Positions 1 to 8,760 of a stretch of 61,879 nt of DNA are shown here, in pieces; within the stretch, counting starts at the first letter, position 1, and each line of letters begins with the position of its first letter. The notes below the pieces were generated by a model. The model was given only the letters and a program-made list of their open reading frames with translations. It made no database searches and was not told where the DNA came from. This DNA is from an uncultured Phycisphaerales bacterium (lineage in GTDB: Bacteria; Planctomycetota; Phycisphaerae; Sedimentisphaerales; Anaerobacaceae), in contig CALEZT010000282.1 in assembly GCA_937927975.1 (NCBI GenBank), forward strand, positions 1-61,879, in the 5' to 3' direction. The translations under genes and the position numbers were made by a program.

Positions 1-47
1 GACCACCGAGATCTACACTCTTTCCCTACACGACGCTCTTCCGATCT
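1..47. other. Illumina P5/TruSeq adapter sequence left at the contig end
   Basis: The first 47 bases match the inner part of the Illumina P5/TruSeq universal adapter and end in its characteristic GCTCTTCCGATCT. Real genomic sequence begins at base 48, where an open reading frame is immediately in phase with the downstream gene. This is a library artefact, not biology, and it means the 5' end of the first gene was lost at a read boundary. Confidence 0.97.
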
Positions 48-872
48 CTGCTCGGTACCTGCACCGTTGCGGCCATCTTCGGCCTGCCCGTTGTCTACGC
101 GTCGGACAACTGGCCGAACGTCGAACATCACTACATGACGCGGGAGCAGATGGCGGCTCTGGAGGTTCCGAATCTTGAACGGAATCCGGTCTTCCAGGAT
201 CTTCTGCGGCAGGTCGATGAGATCGAGGCGATAGAAGGACGGGCGGTCGGCTTCGTCAACTGGCAAGGCGTCCTCAACAATGCCCAGCGTCTGCGGGGGC
301 CGGAGTTGTTCATCGATCTATACGAGACGCCGCAGTTGGTCCGCCATGTCTTTGCGGTCATCTGTGAGACCATGGTCCAGGCCACATGCCGCCTTCACGG
401 GCGTCAGCGGGCGGGGGGAGTAGAATATGGGTTCGGGACCATCAGCAACTGCTCAGTGAACATGATTTCCCCTTCCCAGTATGAGGACTTTCTTCTGCCC
501 CATGACCGGCGGATTGCCAGGGAGTTCGAGATCATAGGAATCCACAACTGCGCGTGGAACGCCGATCCTTACCTGCCGCTGTACGCCACAATTCCCAATC
601 TCGGGTACATTGACATGGGGATTCGCTCAAATCTGAAGAAGGCATGCACGCTGCTGCCCCATGCTCGTCGCGCTTTAATGTACACGCCGATGGACTTGGC
701 CGACAAGCCGATGGATATGATTCGGGAGGATTTGGAGCGGGTGGCGCGGGAGTACGGGCCCTGTGATGTCGTGTTTGCGGACATCGAGAGCGGCACCCCG
801 GATGATCGTGTCTTCGATGCAATCCGCTGCTGCGAGGAGTTGTGCCGGGGGCAACGATCGCCGGCTTCATGA
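48..872 (+). CDS. Uroporphyrinogen decarboxylase (URO-D) family protein, 5' partial
   Basis: The frame is open from the first non-adapter base and reads in phase through DNWPNVEHHYMTREQ and onward, so the ATG at 135 is internal and the true start is missing. The C-terminal ~270 residues show the URO-D/methyltransferase pattern: a segment around GTISNCSVNMISPSQYEDF, then GIHNCAWNADPYLP, whose His-x-Cys pair resembles the metal ligands of MtaA/CmuA-type enzymes, then an acidic FADIESGTPDD stretch near the end. In Planctomycetota and Lentisphaerota such paralogues are often found in carbohydrate loci and are not haem enzymes; the substrate cannot be told here. The next gene starts 92 bases downstream on the same strand, so co-transcription is plausible. 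Confidence 0.85.
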   Translation: MLGTCTVAAIFGLPVVYASDNWPNVEHHYMTREQMAALEVPNLERNPVFQDLLRQVDEIEAIEGRAVGFVNWQGVLNNAQRLRGPELFIDLYETPQLVRHVFAVICETMVQATCRLHGRQRAGGVEYGFGTISNCSVNMISPSQYEDFLLPHDRRIAREFEIIGIHNCAWNADPYLPLYATIPNLGYIDMGIRSNLKKACTLLPHARRALMYTPMDLADKPMDMIREDLERVAREYGPCDVVFADIESGTPDDRVFDAIRCCEELCRGQRSPAS

Positions 873-964
873 ACGATCCGGTCGTTGCTCCTGCGGCATG
901 GCAACATGGATGAGGACTTCGTCGTGGGGTTTGGTCCAGACTGACAGCAAAGGAGAAAAGAACC

Positions 965-3900
965 ATGCGTGTATGTGTCCGGTTGTTGGCGTTCCTTTGT
1001 ATCTTCGACCTTTGCGGTTCTCTGGTGGATGGGGGTGGGAGCGCAAAGGAAAGACCTGTCACATACCGGCATTTCCGGGTGACAGACGAAGACGGCGCAG
1101 TGGCGTCGGTTGAGCCGATTGCCGCGGAGCCGCAGCCGCTTTGGGCCCGCGACGTGTCGCAATCATCGTATGACTGGTCTATCTCCCCGGTGCCCAAACA
1201 GTCCTATTTCGAGGGGCCGATCCCCTTTGTCGTGCCGCCGCCGGAAGAATCCGGCGAGCCGTTCCATGCCCATAACCACCAGCCCGATATCACATGGCTT
1301 CCCAACGGGGACCTGTTTGCCATTTGGTACAGCACTACGCGAGAATCCGGCACGGAATTGACCGTGTTGGCCAGCCGCCTGCGGGCGGGGAATATGCGGT
1401 GGGACCCGGCGTATGAGTTCTTCAAGGCCGAGAACCGGAATATGCATGGCAACAGCATATTTCACGATGGGCAAGGCAAGCTCCACCATTTGAACGGCAT
1501 GGGACCGGAAGGGGCGACCGGCTGGGGCCGGCTTGCCTTGCTGCACCGGTACAGTGTTGACAACGGGGTAACCTGGTCTGTCGCCCGACCGGTCTCTTCG
1601 GGTGCCAACTACCAGACGCGTCATCAGGTGATCGCCGGTACGCGCATGACGCGAGGCGGGATCTTGATTCAAGCGTGTGACGCTACACCCGCAGGAGAGG
1701 GGCCGACAGCTCTGCATATAAGCCGGGACGGCGGGCGCACTTGGTCCGATCCCGGCGGAGACATTCGCGGCATCCACGCCGGAGTCGTGGAACTCAGGGA
1801 TGGGCGATGGATGGCTCTGGGGCGGGGCCAGGCAATCGATGGATACATGCCGATGAGTGTTTCTGACGATTCAGGCAAGACCTGGCGTTACTCCGCCAGT
1901 CCGGTTCCCCCCATCGGCAGCGGACAGCGGCTGGTGTTGATGCGTTTGCGGGAAGGGCCGCTGCTGCTGGTTTCATTCACCTCGGGGGATCGGAAGAAAC
2001 CTGAAGCCGGTCATATGGCGTTCCCCGACAGAAACGGCAAGGCGTTCATCGGACACGGTATGTTCGCGGCGCTGTCTTTCGACGAGGGCAGGACCTGGCC
2101 TGTGCGTAAGCTCCTCGCGCCGCATGAAGGGACTTACGACGGAGGCGCATGGACCGGCGAGTTCACCGCCACGCCCGACAGGGCCGAGCATGCCGGCTAC
2201 CTGGCTGCGACACAGACGCCCGACGGCGTCATTCACCTGATTTCCAGCCGGCTGCACTATCGGTTCAATCTGGCTTGGTTGAGACAGCCTGCGGAAAGAG
2301 GATTGCCAGGACGGACTTTCATCAATTCCGTGGGCATGGAAATGATCCGTGTGGAGCCTGGCACCTTTCTCATGGGCAGCGAGGAAGTGTACAAGGAGAA
2401 ACCGATCCACAGGGTTCATATTACCAAGCCGTTCCATATGGCTGCTACCCAGGTCACCAACGCACAGTATGAGCAATATGACCTTGGCCACAAGGCACTG
2501 AGAGGAAAGTACGGGTTGTCGAAAGAGAACGATGAAGCCGTGCTGTTCGTAAGCTGGCATGATGCTGTGGGCTTTTGTCGGTGGTTGTCCGACCAGGAGG
2601 GAGCAACATACCGTCTGCCCACGGAAGCGGAATGGGAGTATGCTGCCCGGGCGGGGACAACAACCAGGTACAATGCGGGAGACACCTTGCCCGCGGAGTT
2701 TCACAGAAATCAGCAATCCGGCCTGGGCGCGACACCGGTTCCGCTGCATGTTGGAACGACGACCCCCAATGCCTGGGGGCTACACGATATGCATGGTCTG
2801 GTCGAGGAATGGGTCTGCGACTGGTATGGTCCGTACACTGACGGGGAAAAGACGGATCCGGTTGGCCGAAAAGACGGCGCGGTAAAGGTCACCCGCGGCG
2901 GCAGTCATGGAACACCTGTTGAGTTCCTTCGCTCGGCCACCCGCCTGGGAACGCTGCCCGAGGACAGGAGCTGGCTTATAGGCTTCAGGGTCGTGCGGGC
3001 CGAAATACCCGACACGGAACCGCTTCCGCCGGAAGAACCGCGGAAATGGGCAAGGGACATCAAGCAGACGCCGTACCAATGGGCGGGCAAAACCGCAGAA
3101 CCCTATTTCGCAAAGCCACAGTCCTTCGTCAAGATCCCACGAGGCTCAGCCGGTCCGCTATACTGCCGATTTGCGGATTTGGACTTCAGAACGAATCATG
3201 TGAATCATATGCCAGCTGTTGCCTGGTTGGATAACGGGGATCTGTTCGCTGTGTGGTATAGCACCACGGGGACTGGCCGGGATATGACCACCGCGGCCAG
3301 CCGTTTCAGGGCTGCAAGCGAGGACTGGACCGAAGCCGATGTGTTCTTCAATGCTCCCGGCCGAAACCAGACGGGCAGCTCCCTTTTCACGGATCGGGAC
3401 GGGGTCTTGTATTGGTTCAACGGGCTCAGTGCAGCGCAGGGCCACCAAGTGAACAACGCGATGATCATGAGCAAATCGGTCGATCATGGGAAGACCTGGT
3501 CTCGTCCCATCCTGGTGAACCCGGATCGAAACGATCCCGAACGTGTCAATCTTCCCATGGACAATGTTAACCCGGATACGACGATCAATGAAGACGGCAG
3601 GATCGTCATCTATTCGGACAATAACTCGGGAAGATTGCGCGGCGGCGCCACCGTTGTGACGTTGATCGATCTGGACGAAGGCAAGGTCGAGTTCTCGAAA
3701 GGTCAAATCGCTGGAATCCATGCCACTGCGGTTAGATTGAAAGAGGGACGCGTGCTCGCAGTCGGGCGCACCGTGGGCGATACGGATCTCTGGGATGTAA
3801 ACACATTGCCGATGAGCGTTTCCCTGGATGGCGGGAATACCTGGGAGTACTCTGACAGTGTGTTTCCGGCAATCGGCCATGGGCAAAGGCCTGTCTTGAT

Positions 3901-5335
3901 GCGCCTGCAGGAGGGCCCGCTGCTGCTGATTTCTTTTGCAGGCCGGGGAAAGTCTGGAGACGGAATGCTCTTCAAAGATAACAACGGCAGAGAGTTCCGT
4001 GGATACGGCATGTTTGGAGCGATTTCATTTGACGACGGCGAGACGTGGCCGGTCCGAAAGCTGATTACCCCAGCCGACGGAGAGACCTACGACGGTCAGG
4101 GCGCAACACGCGATTTCTCGGCTACGCACACGCAAGCAGAACACAGAGGTTATCTGACCGCGACCCAAACTCCTGACGGAGTCATCCACCTGCTTTCGAG
4201 CGGCCTGCACTATCGCTTCAACCTGGCTTGGTTGAAGGAACCTCATGAGGGCGCCTCGCCCATTCAACACGTCAAGGTCTTTTACAAAGACGGCCGCTTC
4301 GGAGGCTGGCCGGCCAACGGCGGGATGTGGATCTGGGGGGACGAGATTCTGGTCGCTTACACCGAGGCTGATCATCAGGACCGTTCGGGGCACGCATACG
4401 ACGGCTCCACAGCGAGGAGCATGTTCGCACGGAGTCTCGACGGCGGGGAAACCTGGAGCCGCGAGGATGCCTACGCACAAGGAATCACCGGCGAGGCGCA
4501 CGACCACTGCGTGGGCGAACGTGCCAAGCCGGCGCATCCGTTGACGGAGCTGATCGGTTTCTCGGACCCCGATTTCGCGATGCTCTTCCACCGGCAGAAT
4601 GTCCACAACGGCGCGTCGTACTTCTACTACACGTACGACCGAGGCAAGTCCTGGGCAGGCCCTTTCGAGTTTCCCCGACTCGACACTCATGGTCTTGCCG
4701 CACGCACAGATTACATTGTGGGGGGGCCGCACGAAATGCTGGCCTTTCTGACCGCTGCCAAGAGCGACGGTCGCGAAGGTCGGATTGCCGCCATGAGGAC
4801 CAATGACGGGGGACTGACGTGGCAGCGCATCGCGTGGATCGGTGAAGAACCCGAGCTCGGACGCAACTTCGCCATCATGCCATCCTCGATTCGGCTTTCT
4901 TCACAGAGGCTTCTTACGGTTATCCGGCATCGACAGGCCAATCGTACGTGGCTGACCAGCTATCTTTCTGAGGATAATGGGCACGCCTGGAAACGGCTTG
5001 GAGACCCTGTGTCGGACAACGTGAACTCGCCTCCGGCGCTTCTGCGGTTGCCCGACGGACGGATTGTGCTGGTGTACGTCTTTCGCCGGGGCAGCGGGGA
5101 TGGCTCAAGTGTCTGTGCCAGAGTCAGTTCGGATGCAGGACGGTCGTGGAGCCCGGAAATCGTGCTCAGAGAGAAGGAAGGCGCCAATGGGGATGTCGGT
5201 TATCCGCGCATCGTGCGGCGCCTGGACGGCAAGCTCGTGATTACCTACTATTGGAACCACGCAATGCGAAATGATCTGCCATGCTACCGGTACATCGCGG
5301 CGACCATCTGGGACTTGGGTTCATCACGCTTCTGA
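965..5335 (+). CDS. Secreted three-propeller BNR/sialidase-like protein with an internal FGE-sulfatase-like domain
   Basis: A 1456-residue protein. AAGGAG precedes the ATG by about 9 bases, and residues 1-25 look like a signal peptide. Residues ~30-445 form a BNR propeller (Asp boxes SRDGGRTWS, SDDSGKTWR, SFDEGRTWP) closely similar to the whole product of the gene at 13290. Residues ~449-680 are an FGE-sulfatase/SUMF1-like fold (GMEMIRVEPGTFLMGS, YRLPTEAEWEYAARAG, VTRGGSHG, GFRVV). The cysteines expected in the formylglycine-generating C-terminal motif are absent (EFLRSATR). Residues ~690-1088 are a second propeller of the first type. Residues ~1098-1456 are a third, divergent propeller (RSLDGGETWS, RTNDGGLTWQ, SSDAGRSWS). 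The product is presumably periplasmic or surface-exposed. A sialidase role is only family-level; other propeller hydrolases or lyases are possible. Confidence 0.88.
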   Translation: MRVCVRLLAFLCIFDLCGSLVDGGGSAKERPVTYRHFRVTDEDGAVASVEPIAAEPQPLWARDVSQSSYDWSISPVPKQSYFEGPIPFVVPPPEESGEPFHAHNHQPDITWLPNGDLFAIWYSTTRESGTELTVLASRLRAGNMRWDPAYEFFKAENRNMHGNSIFHDGQGKLHHLNGMGPEGATGWGRLALLHRYSVDNGVTWSVARPVSSGANYQTRHQVIAGTRMTRGGILIQACDATPAGEGPTALHISRDGGRTWSDPGGDIRGIHAGVVELRDGRWMALGRGQAIDGYMPMSVSDDSGKTWRYSASPVPPIGSGQRLVLMRLREGPLLLVSFTSGDRKKPEAGHMAFPDRNGKAFIGHGMFAALSFDEGRTWPVRKLLAPHEGTYDGGAWTGEFTATPDRAEHAGYLAATQTPDGVIHLISSRLHYRFNLAWLRQPAERGLPGRTFINSVGMEMIRVEPGTFLMGSEEVYKEKPIHRVHITKPFHMAATQVTNAQYEQYDLGHKALRGKYGLSKENDEAVLFVSWHDAVGFCRWLSDQEGATYRLPTEAEWEYAARAGTTTRYNAGDTLPAEFHRNQQSGLGATPVPLHVGTTTPNAWGLHDMHGLVEEWVCDWYGPYTDGEKTDPVGRKDGAVKVTRGGSHGTPVEFLRSATRLGTLPEDRSWLIGFRVVRAEIPDTEPLPPEEPRKWARDIKQTPYQWAGKTAEPYFAKPQSFVKIPRGSAGPLYCRFADLDFRTNHVNHMPAVAWLDNGDLFAVWYSTTGTGRDMTTAASRFRAASEDWTEADVFFNAPGRNQTGSSLFTDRDGVLYWFNGLSAAQGHQVNNAMIMSKSVDHGKTWSRPILVNPDRNDPERVNLPMDNVNPDTTINEDGRIVIYSDNNSGRLRGGATVVTLIDLDEGKVEFSKGQIAGIHATAVRLKEGRVLAVGRTVGDTDLWDVNTLPMSVSLDGGNTWEYSDSVFPAIGHGQRPVLMRLQEGPLLLISFAGRGKSGDGMLFKDNNGREFRGYGMFGAISFDDGETWPVRKLITPADGETYDGQGATRDFSATHTQAEHRGYLTATQTPDGVIHLLSSGLHYRFNLAWLKEPHEGASPIQHVKVFYKDGRFGGWPANGGMWIWGDEILVAYTEADHQDRSGHAYDGSTARSMFARSLDGGETWSREDAYAQGITGEAHDHCVGERAKPAHPLTELIGFSDPDFAMLFHRQNVHNGASYFYYTYDRGKSWAGPFEFPRLDTHGLAARTDYIVGGPHEMLAFLTAAKSDGREGRIAAMRTNDGGLTWQRIAWIGEEPELGRNFAIMPSSIRLSSQRLLTVIRHRQANRTWLTSYLSEDNGHAWKRLGDPVSDNVNSPPALLRLPDGRIVLVYVFRRGSGDGSSVCARVSSDAGRSWSPEIVLREKEGANGDVGYPRIVRRLDGKLVITYYWNHAMRNDLPCYRYIAATIWDLGSSRF

Positions 5336-5351
5336 AGGTGGATCTGGTACC

Positions 5352-5510
5352 ATGCCGAGTGACTTCACACACACTGATCTTCCGCGTGATGATCTGAAGA
5401 CACTGCCGACCGAGTACTGGGGGACGTTAGGGCCTCGGGAGATCCCCCGACGTTCCGCTGTGGAACGATCCGACTGGCTGAAAAAGTGGGGAGACCGCCG
5501 GATTCAATGA
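5352..5510 (+). CDS. Small hypothetical protein (52 aa), possibly a gene remnant
   Basis: A short frame begins 16 bases after the stop of the large BNR gene and ends 14 bases before the insertion sequence. GGTGG lies about 9 bases before the ATG. The product is hydrophilic, with PTEYWGTLGPREIPRR and a Trp/Arg/Lys-rich tail (DWLKKWGDRRIQ). I do not recognise it. It may be a genuine small gene, or what is left of a gene disturbed near the insertion. Confidence 0.3.
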   Translation: MPSDFTHTDLPRDDLKTLPTEYWGTLGPREIPRRSAVERSDWLKKWGDRRIQ

Positions 5511-5524
5511 AGCCCACCAGCTGG

Positions 5525-5547
5525 TACGTAGTTTCTGTTGCGGAAAG
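5525..5547 (+). repeat. Left terminal inverted repeat of the IS
   Basis: It begins TACGTAGTTTCTGTTG and ends GGAAAG. It pairs with the reverse complement of 7158-7180, with one mismatch (C here against A in the right copy, at base 17). Confidence 0.88.
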
Positions 5548-5617
5548 TCACGGGTTGAAAAGAACGGGCGGATCGGCCTTTCTGTAAAGGTTTGAAACAA
5601 CACAGAAAGGAGTGCCG

Positions 5618-6967
5618 ATGCGTCGCGTTTTCGATGAACAAACCTACCTGGATTTCAGCGGGGACACGAGCCTCAAAGTGGTGAAAGAGTACCGGGCGAA
5701 GTACGCCTGGATCGATGAGTGTCTCAAGGCCACCCCGCTGATCCTGTGGCTGGTGCACGAGGATCTGGAAACCCTCTCGAAGAGCAAGGAAGGCCGGGAG
5801 GCGAAGTACACCACGGAGATTCTGTTCCGGGCGCTGCTTGTGCACCAGATCGAGAGAACCTCCTTGCGGGAGACGGTCATTCGGATCGCCGAGTCGCCGA
5901 CGCTGCAGTCGTTCCTGCGTCTGGGGACCCGGTCGGTGCCGGACTTCACGTTTCTGGACCGCGCCTTCAAGGCGATCACGGCCGAGACGTGGAAGCTGGT
6001 CAACGAGGAACTGGCCCAGTACGCGGTGAAGCGCTGCGAGGTGGAGGTCTCGCAAATCCGGGCCGACACGACCGTCATTGAAGCCAACATTCATTACCCG
6101 ACCGACAGTTCGCTTCTGTGGGACAGTTACCGTGTGCTGTCTCGCCTGCTGCGTGCGGTGCGGACCGAGGACCCCGCGCTGTGCCCGCACCGCTTCCACG
6201 ACAAGAAGGCGAAGAAGGACCTGGTCTACGTGCACCGCTTTCTGCGGAGCAAAGCGAAGGTACGGCAGCGGTCGTGGAAGCGTCGTTTCCGGCGTCTGCA
6301 CGACCGGGTGTGCTGGCTGGAGCGGATCGCGGGGTCATTGCTCAAGCCCCTGGCGGCCAGTGAGAATTTCGTATTGCGGGGGCTTGGGACCGAGTTGAAG
6401 CACTACCTGCCGTTGGTTCGGACGATCTGCCGGACGGCGGAGCGAGCGACGCTGAAGGGCGAAACGGTTCCGGCCCGGGATCGGATCTTCAGCCTCTTCG
6501 AGGAGCACACCGAGCTGATCCAGCGTGGCAAAAGCAACAAGCCCGTCGAGTTCGGTCACGCCGTATGGCTGGCGCAAAGCCGCGGCAAGTTCATCACGGA
6601 TTATGAGGTGATGGAGCAGAAGATCCCGGATTCGGAACTGCTCGGCGAGATCACCGAACGCCACAAGGCCGCTTTCCGCCAGTATCCCGAGGCGGTCACG
6701 GCCGATACCGGCTTTCGGGCCGTGCCCGAGGAAATGAGCCAAGTGCACAAGCACGTGGCCACGGTGGCCGTGCCGGGCCGCGGCCAAAGTCGGGCGAAGA
6801 TCGATACGTGTTGGCATCATTTCCGGGCCGGGATCGAAGGCTCCATCTCGGTCTTAAAACGCGCGTTTCGGCTGTCGATCTGCATGTATCGGGGATTTAA
6901 GAGTTTCGCGGCGGCGGTGGGCATGGCGGTGTTCTGCCACAACCTGGTCAACCTGCTGCCGAAGTGA
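5618..6967 (+). CDS. ISNCY-family DDE transposase
   Basis: A 449-residue protein. The ATG at 5618 follows AAGGAG by 5 bases, whereas a GTG six bases earlier overlaps the ribosome site and is less likely. Hallmarks of the family are the run IRADTTVIEANIHYPTDS, which carries the first catalytic Asp, followed by SLLWDSYRVLSRLLR. Later come TADTGF, the likely second Asp, and GIEGSISVLKRAF with the likely catalytic Glu near the C-terminus. The length is normal for the group and no frameshift is seen. It catalyses cut-and-paste or copy movement of the element between its terminal repeats. Confidence 0.9.
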   Translation: MRRVFDEQTYLDFSGDTSLKVVKEYRAKYAWIDECLKATPLILWLVHEDLETLSKSKEGREAKYTTEILFRALLVHQIERTSLRETVIRIAESPTLQSFLRLGTRSVPDFTFLDRAFKAITAETWKLVNEELAQYAVKRCEVEVSQIRADTTVIEANIHYPTDSSLLWDSYRVLSRLLRAVRTEDPALCPHRFHDKKAKKDLVYVHRFLRSKAKVRQRSWKRRFRRLHDRVCWLERIAGSLLKPLAASENFVLRGLGTELKHYLPLVRTICRTAERATLKGETVPARDRIFSLFEEHTELIQRGKSNKPVEFGHAVWLAQSRGKFITDYEVMEQKIPDSELLGEITERHKAAFRQYPEAVTADTGFRAVPEEMSQVHKHVATVAVPGRGQSRAKIDTCWHHFRAGIEGSISVLKRAFRLSICMYRGFKSFAAAVGMAVFCHNLVNLLPK

Positions 6968-7157
6968 GCCCCGGCTTCCTCACCGAGCCGCCGCAGGACA
7001 ACGAAATGAACAGGACAGACACGTACCATGGGACAGGTCTGTACAAAAGCAGTCCGGAATTGCTCCAGGAATGAGAAATACCCTTTGTCCGCACCCGGCA
7101 TCATCTCGATCCCTCATTGATGCCTCGCGGAACAGGTTGGCAAGACGCTCAGAACCC

Positions 7158-7180
7158 CTTTCCTCAACAGAAACTACGTA
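7158..7180 (-). repeat. Right terminal inverted repeat of the IS
   Basis: Reverse-complement partner of 5525-5547, identical at 22 of 23 positions. It ends 17 bases before the stop codon of the minus-strand lacI-type gene. Confidence 0.88.
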
Positions 7181-7197
7181 GAATTCAAGACGTGCGG

Positions 7198-8250
7198 TCA
7201 GGTTCCAGTCGCCGAATCCACGGGAATGGACCATCGTTCACCCGGGATCAGGCGAGGATTTATGAGCACCGACACTTGGCCGTTCTCGTTCGGTATTTCT
7301 AGTTTGCGGATAAGCTGTTCAACCGCCAGACGACCGGTCGCTTCTGGCTCCAAATCGATAGTCGCGGGGCGTGGATGCAGGGCGTTCAGGTATGTGGATT
7401 CATTGTCGCACGATACAATGCGGATGTCCTGCTCGGGCTTGATGCCATGTTCGGCCAAGGCCTGATAAACCAGGACGGTCAAGCTGTCATCTGGGATGAA
7501 CAGACCATCGGGGATTGGAGCCATGGAGACGAGTTGTTCGATCAGACTCGGAATCTGCGACATTTGTGGGTCGGAGAGCTCGTCTGCCATTGAAGTTGCG
7601 GGTCGTATGATGATGGCCGGACTGTTGCGAATATGGCAGGCGTAGTGAAAGCCATCGATTCGGAGCTTATACTGTGGATTAGAAGAGACAGGACAGATTG
7701 CAGCCGGGCGTTCTATGCCCTGATCGAGCAAGTAGTCAGCGGCTATGCGTCCGGCCTGCTCGTTTCCAACCAGGACCACATTGTTTTCCTCCGCACTATA
7801 GGAAGAAAGCCAAAGATGCGGAAGGTGCTTGATCTGTCTGGCCAATTCCAAGCTGATTGTGGAACCCCAGAGTAGCGCACCACAGAGATCCGGACGCAGG
7901 AGAGTTGGAGGAATCTCACCATCCTTCTGTGCACGAGTCAGAGCTACCGTCAGGCCAGCACGACTCACTGCGGCCTCGACGCCTCGCAGTTTGGCCATCG
8001 CCATGGCCGGGTGCACGTCCATTGAGGTGTCCAGCAGTACGACTGCGACGACGTTGTGGCTGAATGTCCGTTTGAAGACGGTATGTCCACGCTTCTTGCG
8101 CCGTGCTCGAGTCTCATAGCCAAGCTCACGCATAGCTCGTGTGACTGCCTGAACCGTCGCCTCGGCTACCCTGGAGTCGCCGTTGACCACACGCGAGACC
8201 GTAGTCTGGGAAACCCCGGCCAATCTTGCTACATCGATCATTGTCTTCAT
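7198..8250 (-). CDS. LacI-family transcriptional regulator
   Basis: A 350-residue protein. The N-terminal helix-turn-helix (IDVARLAGVSQTTVSRVVNG) is followed by the LacI hinge (ELGYETRARRKKRG) and a periplasmic-binding-protein-like effector domain. That domain ends with the family's DLEPEATGRLAVEQL and a normal C-terminus. I chose the ATG at 8250; an upstream in-frame ATG at 8298 would put the promoter inside the gene. The -10 box ends only 8 bases before this ATG, so the transcript would be nearly leaderless. It is divergent from the BNR-symporter-oxidoreductase run starting at 9064, which it probably controls in response to a sugar. The actual inducer is unknown. Confidence 0.92.
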   Translation of the reverse strand: MKTMIDVARLAGVSQTTVSRVVNGDSRVAEATVQAVTRAMRELGYETRARRKKRGHTVFKRTFSHNVVAVVLLDTSMDVHPAMAMAKLRGVEAAVSRAGLTVALTRAQKDGEIPPTLLRPDLCGALLWGSTISLELARQIKHLPHLWLSSYSAEENNVVLVGNEQAGRIAADYLLDQGIERPAAICPVSSNPQYKLRIDGFHYACHIRNSPAIIIRPATSMADELSDPQMSQIPSLIEQLVSMAPIPDGLFIPDDSLTVLVYQALAEHGIKPEQDIRIVSCDNESTYLNALHPRPATIDLEPEATGRLAVEQLIRKLEIPNENGQVSVLINPRLIPGERWSIPVDSATGT

Positions 8251-8257
8251 GATAATC

Positions 8258-8285
8258 ATTATACCAGACAAGAGGGTGCATGCAA
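8258..8285 (-). promoter_or_regulatory. Sigma70-type promoter of the lacI-type gene
   Basis: On the minus strand, TTGCAT (8285-8280) is followed after 16 bases by a perfect TATAAT (8263-8258). The predicted start of transcription falls about at the first base of the ATG at 8250, which implies leaderless or near-leaderless translation. Confidence 0.7.
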
Positions 8286-8304
8286 TGTGAATATTCATAT
8301 TCGC
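8282..8304. promoter_or_regulatory. Putative operator (autoregulatory palindrome) upstream of lacI
   Basis: An imperfect 23-bp palindrome, GCAATG-TGAATATTCA-TATTCGC, with a perfect 10-bp core at 8288-8297. It abuts and overlaps the -35 box of the lacI promoter. Nearly the same 23 bases recur at 19795-19817 beside a decayed lacI copy, which suggests a conserved LacI binding site. Confidence 0.55.
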
Positions 8305-8717
8305 GACTGTAGGAACCCTGTCGCCAGGCCGAGCCGGATCGACTGCGAAACGGTCGTCCGCTTGTCCATGTATCGGCGACTGGGAAAAGCGTCTGAAAGG
8401 GGGGCAGAATACTCACAGTCACGGGCAGGATGCCCTCGAGTTCCATTCTCATGCGACCTCTAAGCCGGATCGAGTGGTCATCGAGAAGAATTATGGGCAG
8501 GAAATGATGGACAGCAGCCTTTTGGGAGGTGAAATAGAGAATCCAGCAAGAGCTTAGCGAAATCCATCGCAAGCAAGTGAGACGACCCCTCCACTGGCGA
8601 CTCCTCCGGACAACAAGCAAGTTTCGCTCAGGAAGGTGGATCGTTTGTTTTGGACCAGAAGTACGATCCCAAACGAAGCCAAGATCCTCACACGGAATGA
8701 GCATCCTTGATAAAACA
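8305..8717. other. Non-coding stretch between the lacI promoter and the BNR operon promoter
   Basis: Frames on both strands here lack ribosome sites and recognisable domains. I see no gene. Control elements lie at both ends, at 8258-8304 and 8718-8760. Confidence 0.5.
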
Positions 8718-8740
8718 ATATGCAGAATATCCTTGCATAT
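8718..8740. promoter_or_regulatory. Putative operator overlapping the BNR-operon promoter
   Basis: A perfect dyad: ATATGCA and TGCATAT (7-bp arms) around a 9-base centre GAATATCCT. The right arm covers the -35 hexamer at 8733-8738, so a bound repressor would block RNA polymerase. The GAATAT centre resembles the core of the lacI-proximal palindrome, making the divergent LacI protein the natural candidate. That assignment is inference. Confidence 0.55.
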
Positions 8741-8760
8741 GCTGAGATCAAGTTTATAAT
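8733..8760 (+). promoter_or_regulatory. Sigma70-type promoter of the BNR/symporter/oxidoreductase operon
   Basis: TTGCAT (8733-8738), a 16-base spacer, then a perfect TATAAT (8755-8760). It has the same -35, spacer length and -10 as the divergent lacI promoter. The transcript would have a leader of roughly 300 bases before the first gene at 9064. Confidence 0.65.

Larger units (their letters stand above)
5525..7180 (+). mobile_element. ISNCY-like insertion sequence, 1656 bp, with 23-bp terminal inverted repeats
   Basis: The element is bounded by inverted repeats at 5525-5547 and 7158-7180 that match at 22 of 23 positions. It contains one transposase gene plus about 190 bases of non-coding tail. 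The repeats cannot be extended outward (ccagctgg on the left, gaattc on the right), and no target-site duplication is visible at the borders. It lies between the large BNR gene and the 3' end of the lacI-type gene without interrupting either. The transposase looks intact, so the element could be active or recent. Confidence 0.88.
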
